This document shows, piece by piece, positions 5,612 to 6,519 of a stretch of DNA of 6,519 nt. The DNA lies in contig WQUP01000056.1 in assembly GCA_009782015.1 (NCBI GenBank), positions 1-6,519 on the forward strand, in the 5' to 3' direction. Position numbers and translations under genes: made by a program. The DNA comes from Endomicrobiia bacterium. GTDB lineage: Bacteria > Elusimicrobiota > Endomicrobiia > Endomicrobiales > Endomicrobiaceae. Position 1 is the first letter of the stretch. Every line of letters starts with the position of its first letter. The notes under the pieces were generated by a model. The model had not been told where the DNA came from. It did no database searches and was given only the letters and a program-made list of their open reading frames with translations.

Positions 5612-5648
5612 GTGTCATCCTGACCCTGAAACGAGTTCAGGGTGACAT
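5612..5648. repeat. dispersed dyad repeat, copy 1 inside the MITE-like unit
   Basis: It begins GTGTCATCCTGACCCTGAA and contains the 7-bp stem CCCTGAA/TTCAGGG. It matches the copy at 5671-5707 at 33 of 37 positions. This is a widespread class of bacterial intergenic palindrome. Confidence 0.7.
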
Positions 5649-5670
5649 GCCGTTCAGTATGCCACCTAAT

Positions 5671-5707
5671 GTGTCATCCTGACCCTGAAACAAGTTCGGG
5701 ATGACAC
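5671..5707. repeat. dispersed dyad repeat, copy 2 inside the MITE-like unit
   Basis: It shares its first 21 bases with copy 1. The outer arms GTGTCATCC (5671-5679) and GGATGACAC (5699-5707) form a perfect 9-bp stem, whereas copy 1 pairs mainly through its inner CCCTGAA arm. Confidence 0.7.
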
Positions 5708-5775
5708 CACTTGCTTTGCGCTTATTTTTAGGGTTTTTAGAGAGACCCAATTATAAAACACATTGATTTCTCAAT

Positions 5776-5809
5776 AAAAAGACGGGGACAATCGTCCCGC
5801 GTCTTTTTT
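5776..5809. terminator. intrinsic terminator, probably bidirectional
   Basis: AAAAAGACG-GGGAC (5776-5789) pairs with GTCCC-G-CGTCTTTTT (5794-5808), giving a 14-bp stem with one bulged G and the loop AATC. T6 follows on the + strand and the A run would give T5 on the other. It lies 450 bases after the hydrolase and 71 bases before the next start codon, so it isolates the 5881 gene from upstream transcription. A 5-bp hairpin ATTGA-TTTC-TCAAT (5762-5775) abuts it. Confidence 0.85.
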
Positions 5810-5880
5810 ATTATGCAATAAATTTAACTATACGCCCGTTTAGTAATTGCAGCACCAAAAAGCGCAAAGGGAGAAAGAAA

Positions 5881-6240
5881 ATGAAAAAGTTATCAATAGT
5901 GATGGCGGCAGTGATGTGTATGGCTTTCGGAATAAATGCGTTTGCGGCAGGTCCGCGGCAGCCCATAGCAATGGGATTACAGAAAGGTTCGTATGTATCG
6001 CAGGTAAATAAAGCTCCGGTCACTTATGTGAGAGTTCATCCGCCGCAGCCAAAGGTTGTTGTTGTAAAGCAGGCGCCCCGTTACTACTATCCGCCGCAGC
6101 CGCGTTATGTGTATGTACAGCCCCAGCCCAGAGTGGTTGTAGTAAACGACAGTTATGTGAATACATATAATAACAGCGCGGCAATAGTTGCCGCAGGACT
6201 TTTGGGAATAGGCTTGATAGTTGCCGCAGCAGCCAATTGA
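5881..6240 (+). CDS. small exported Pro/Gln/Tyr/Val-rich protein with hydrophobic C-terminus
   Basis: The 119-residue product starts with a standard signal peptide (MKKLSIVMAAVMCMAFGINAFA, likely cleaved after A22 in AFA-A). After a 30-residue linker come three proline-glutamine units followed by valine/tyrosine strings: PPQPKVVVV (54-62), PPQPRYVYV (71-79) and QPQPRVVVV (80-88). The tail, residues 99-118, is a hydrophobic Ala/Gly/Ile/Leu helix (SAAIVAAGLLGIGLIVAAAA), so the protein may be anchored in or inserted into a membrane. The layout resembles small envelope proteins with PQP-type linkers, but I cannot name a family or a function. The ATG at 5881 has AAGGGAG at 5867-5873, seven bases upstream, a strong site. 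Terminators on both sides indicate a single-gene transcript. Confidence 0.85.
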   Translation: MKKLSIVMAAVMCMAFGINAFAAGPRQPIAMGLQKGSYVSQVNKAPVTYVRVHPPQPKVVVVKQAPRYYYPPQPRYVYVQPQPRVVVVNDSYVNTYNNSAAIVAAGLLGIGLIVAAAAN

Positions 6241-6260
6241 AGTTATATAAGAAGTAAAAG

Positions 6261-6304
6261 AAAACCGGACGGAAGCGAAAGGGACGCTTCCGTCCGGTTT
6301 TTTT
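6261..6304 (+). terminator. strong intrinsic terminator after the small exported protein gene
   Basis: A perfect 17-bp stem (6261-6277 with 6285-6301) has the G/C-rich core CCGGACGGAAGCG, a 7-base loop AAAGGGA and a T7 run (6298-6304). It starts 20 bases after the stop codon. The matching A run also allows weak function on the minus strand. Confidence 0.95.
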
Positions 6305-6321
6305 GTTAAATGATTAAAAAC

Positions 6322-6340
6322 GGGGGAGCGCTGCGCCCCC
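6322..6340. repeat. G/C palindrome GGGGG…CCCCC of a dispersed repeat
   Basis: GGGGG (6322-6326) and CCCCC (6336-6340) enclose AGCGCTGCG, which can add a short inner stem. No T run follows. It reads on into the next palindrome as one composite intergenic repeat. Confidence 0.55.
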
Positions 6341-6350
6341 CAACCTCCGC

Positions 6351-6380
6351 CTTACTTTTTGCAGACGTTCAAAAAGTAAG
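6351..6380. repeat. 10-bp inverted repeat CTTACTTTTT / AAAAAGTAAG
   Basis: The arms are 6351-6360 and 6371-6380, perfectly complementary, with a 10-base loop. It lies 10 bases after the G/C palindrome and is probably part of the same dispersed unit. Confidence 0.65.
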
Positions 6381-6389
6381 CAAAAAAAC

Positions 6390-6425
6390 TGCCGCAGATG
6401 CGCATTCGCTATGATTTTCGCGGCA
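6390..6425. repeat. inverted repeat TGCCGC … GCGGCA
   Basis: Six-base arms at 6390-6395 and 6420-6425 enclose 24 bases. It has the form of another dispersed intergenic palindrome; the stem is short. Confidence 0.4.
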
Positions 6426-6435
6426 AATCCGGAAC

Positions 6436-6519
6436 TGACACGCAGTGTCACCCTGAAAGGACAAAGTCCTTGAAGGGTCTAGACCTCTAGATCCTTCGTT
6501 GAGGACAAAGTCCTCGCCT
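6436..6519 (+). repeat. cluster of dispersed hairpins, cut by the window edge
   Basis: TGACAC-GCA-GTGTCA (6436-6450) is followed directly by CCCT-GA-AAGGAC-AAA-GTCCTT-GA-AGGG (6451-6477), then by two TCTAGA sites, then by GAGGAC-AAA-GTCCTC (6501-6515). The GGAC-AAA-GTCC core recurs here twice, and once at 5540-5549 in a variant form, GGAC-AAA-GTTC. No gene is seen in the last 215 bases. Confidence 0.7.

Larger units (their letters stand above)
5587..5748. mobile_element. 162-bp MITE-like unit with 18-bp perfect terminal inverted repeats
   Basis: The left end GGGTCTCTCTAAAAACCC (5587-5604) and the right end GGGTTTTTAGAGAGACCC (5731-5748) are perfect inverted copies. Inside are two direct copies of a 37-base dyad repeat (5612-5648 and 5671-5707). 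There is no open reading frame of useful size, so any movement would need a transposase supplied elsewhere. A third copy of the end lies at 2795-2812, so the end sequence is dispersed in this genome. The flanks (AATA left, AATT right) show no clear target duplication, so mobility is inferred, not shown. Confidence 0.55.
5322..5880. other. 559-base gene-free stretch filled with dispersed repeats
   Basis: No convincing gene is present on either strand. From left to right it holds about 140 bases of unassigned sequence with phrases typical of dispersed repeats (for example GCGACTTCGCTCAGGACAGG), a hairpin repeat at 5468-5508, a second at 5531-5559, the 162-base MITE-like unit at 5587-5748, an intrinsic terminator at 5776-5809 and the leader of the next gene. 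A 43-codon frame at 5443-5571 runs straight through two of the repeats, has no well-placed ribosome binding site and is not called. Confidence 0.7.

Noticed and set aside
5612..5707. Two 37-base direct repeats 59 bases apart, superficially like a CRISPR repeat-spacer unit
   Set aside because: There are only two copies with four differences, each is a long dyad of a common dispersed class, they lie inside a larger inverted-repeat unit, and there are no cas genes.
6322..6380. Second terminator downstream of the exported protein gene
   Set aside because: The G/C palindrome is followed by CAACC and not by T, and the 6351-6380 inverted repeat has its T run inside the arm. The real terminator is 6261-6304.
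6451..6477. Kink-turn interpretation of the GA/GA hairpin
   Set aside because: A standard kink-turn needs a three-base bulge next to the tandem G-A pairs. Here the internal loop is a symmetrical 2x2.

Overview
The window looks like bacterial chromosome of moderate, somewhat A/T-leaning composition. All convincing genes lie on the + strand. Two of them (uppP and the first small membrane protein) appear to start at TTG behind good Shine-Dalgarno sequences. Gene gaps are full of short dispersed palindromes of the 'GTGTCATCCTGACCCTGAA' and 'TACCGGCTTTCGCCGGTA' type. The lipoprotein and envelope proteins suggest a diderm. Nothing in the window fixes the phylum; an Elusimicrobiota-like or similar anaerobe is a guess from overall style only.

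Left part (1-1419): the 3' end of a gene with variant leucine-rich-like 'NPxT' repeats is followed by a 133-base spacer. The spacer carries an imperfect tandem duplication, and each copy is centred on a perfect palindrome. Then comes uppP (undecaprenyl-diphosphate phosphatase, lipid carrier recycling for the cell wall). A 40-base self-complementary segment overlaps the uppP stop codon.

Middle (1420-3659): a PstS-family substrate-binding domain is fused behind three membrane helices, without pstCAB in view. A repeat-rich spacer follows, then a predicted lipoprotein with an 18-base (6-residue) tandem repeat array.

Operon-like block (3747-5321): two related two-helix membrane proteins of unknown function flank a possible 39-codon reading frame. 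The second overlaps by one base (TAATG) a DUF457/YdjM-type membrane-bound metal-dependent hydrolase. The hydrolase also carries an in-frame tandem repeat, of 15 bases.

Right part (5322-6519): about 560 bases without a gene hold several dispersed hairpin repeats. Among them is a 162-base MITE-like unit bounded by 18-base terminal inverted repeats; a third copy of that end lies just upstream of the lipoprotein gene. A small exported Pro/Gln/Tyr/Val-rich protein sits between two strong intrinsic terminators, so it is probably its own transcription unit. The last 215 bases again contain only dispersed palindromes.

I see no evidence for a defence system, CRISPR array, prophage, tRNA or rRNA. The most unusual material is the non-coding repeat architecture and the small membrane-protein/hydrolase cluster.
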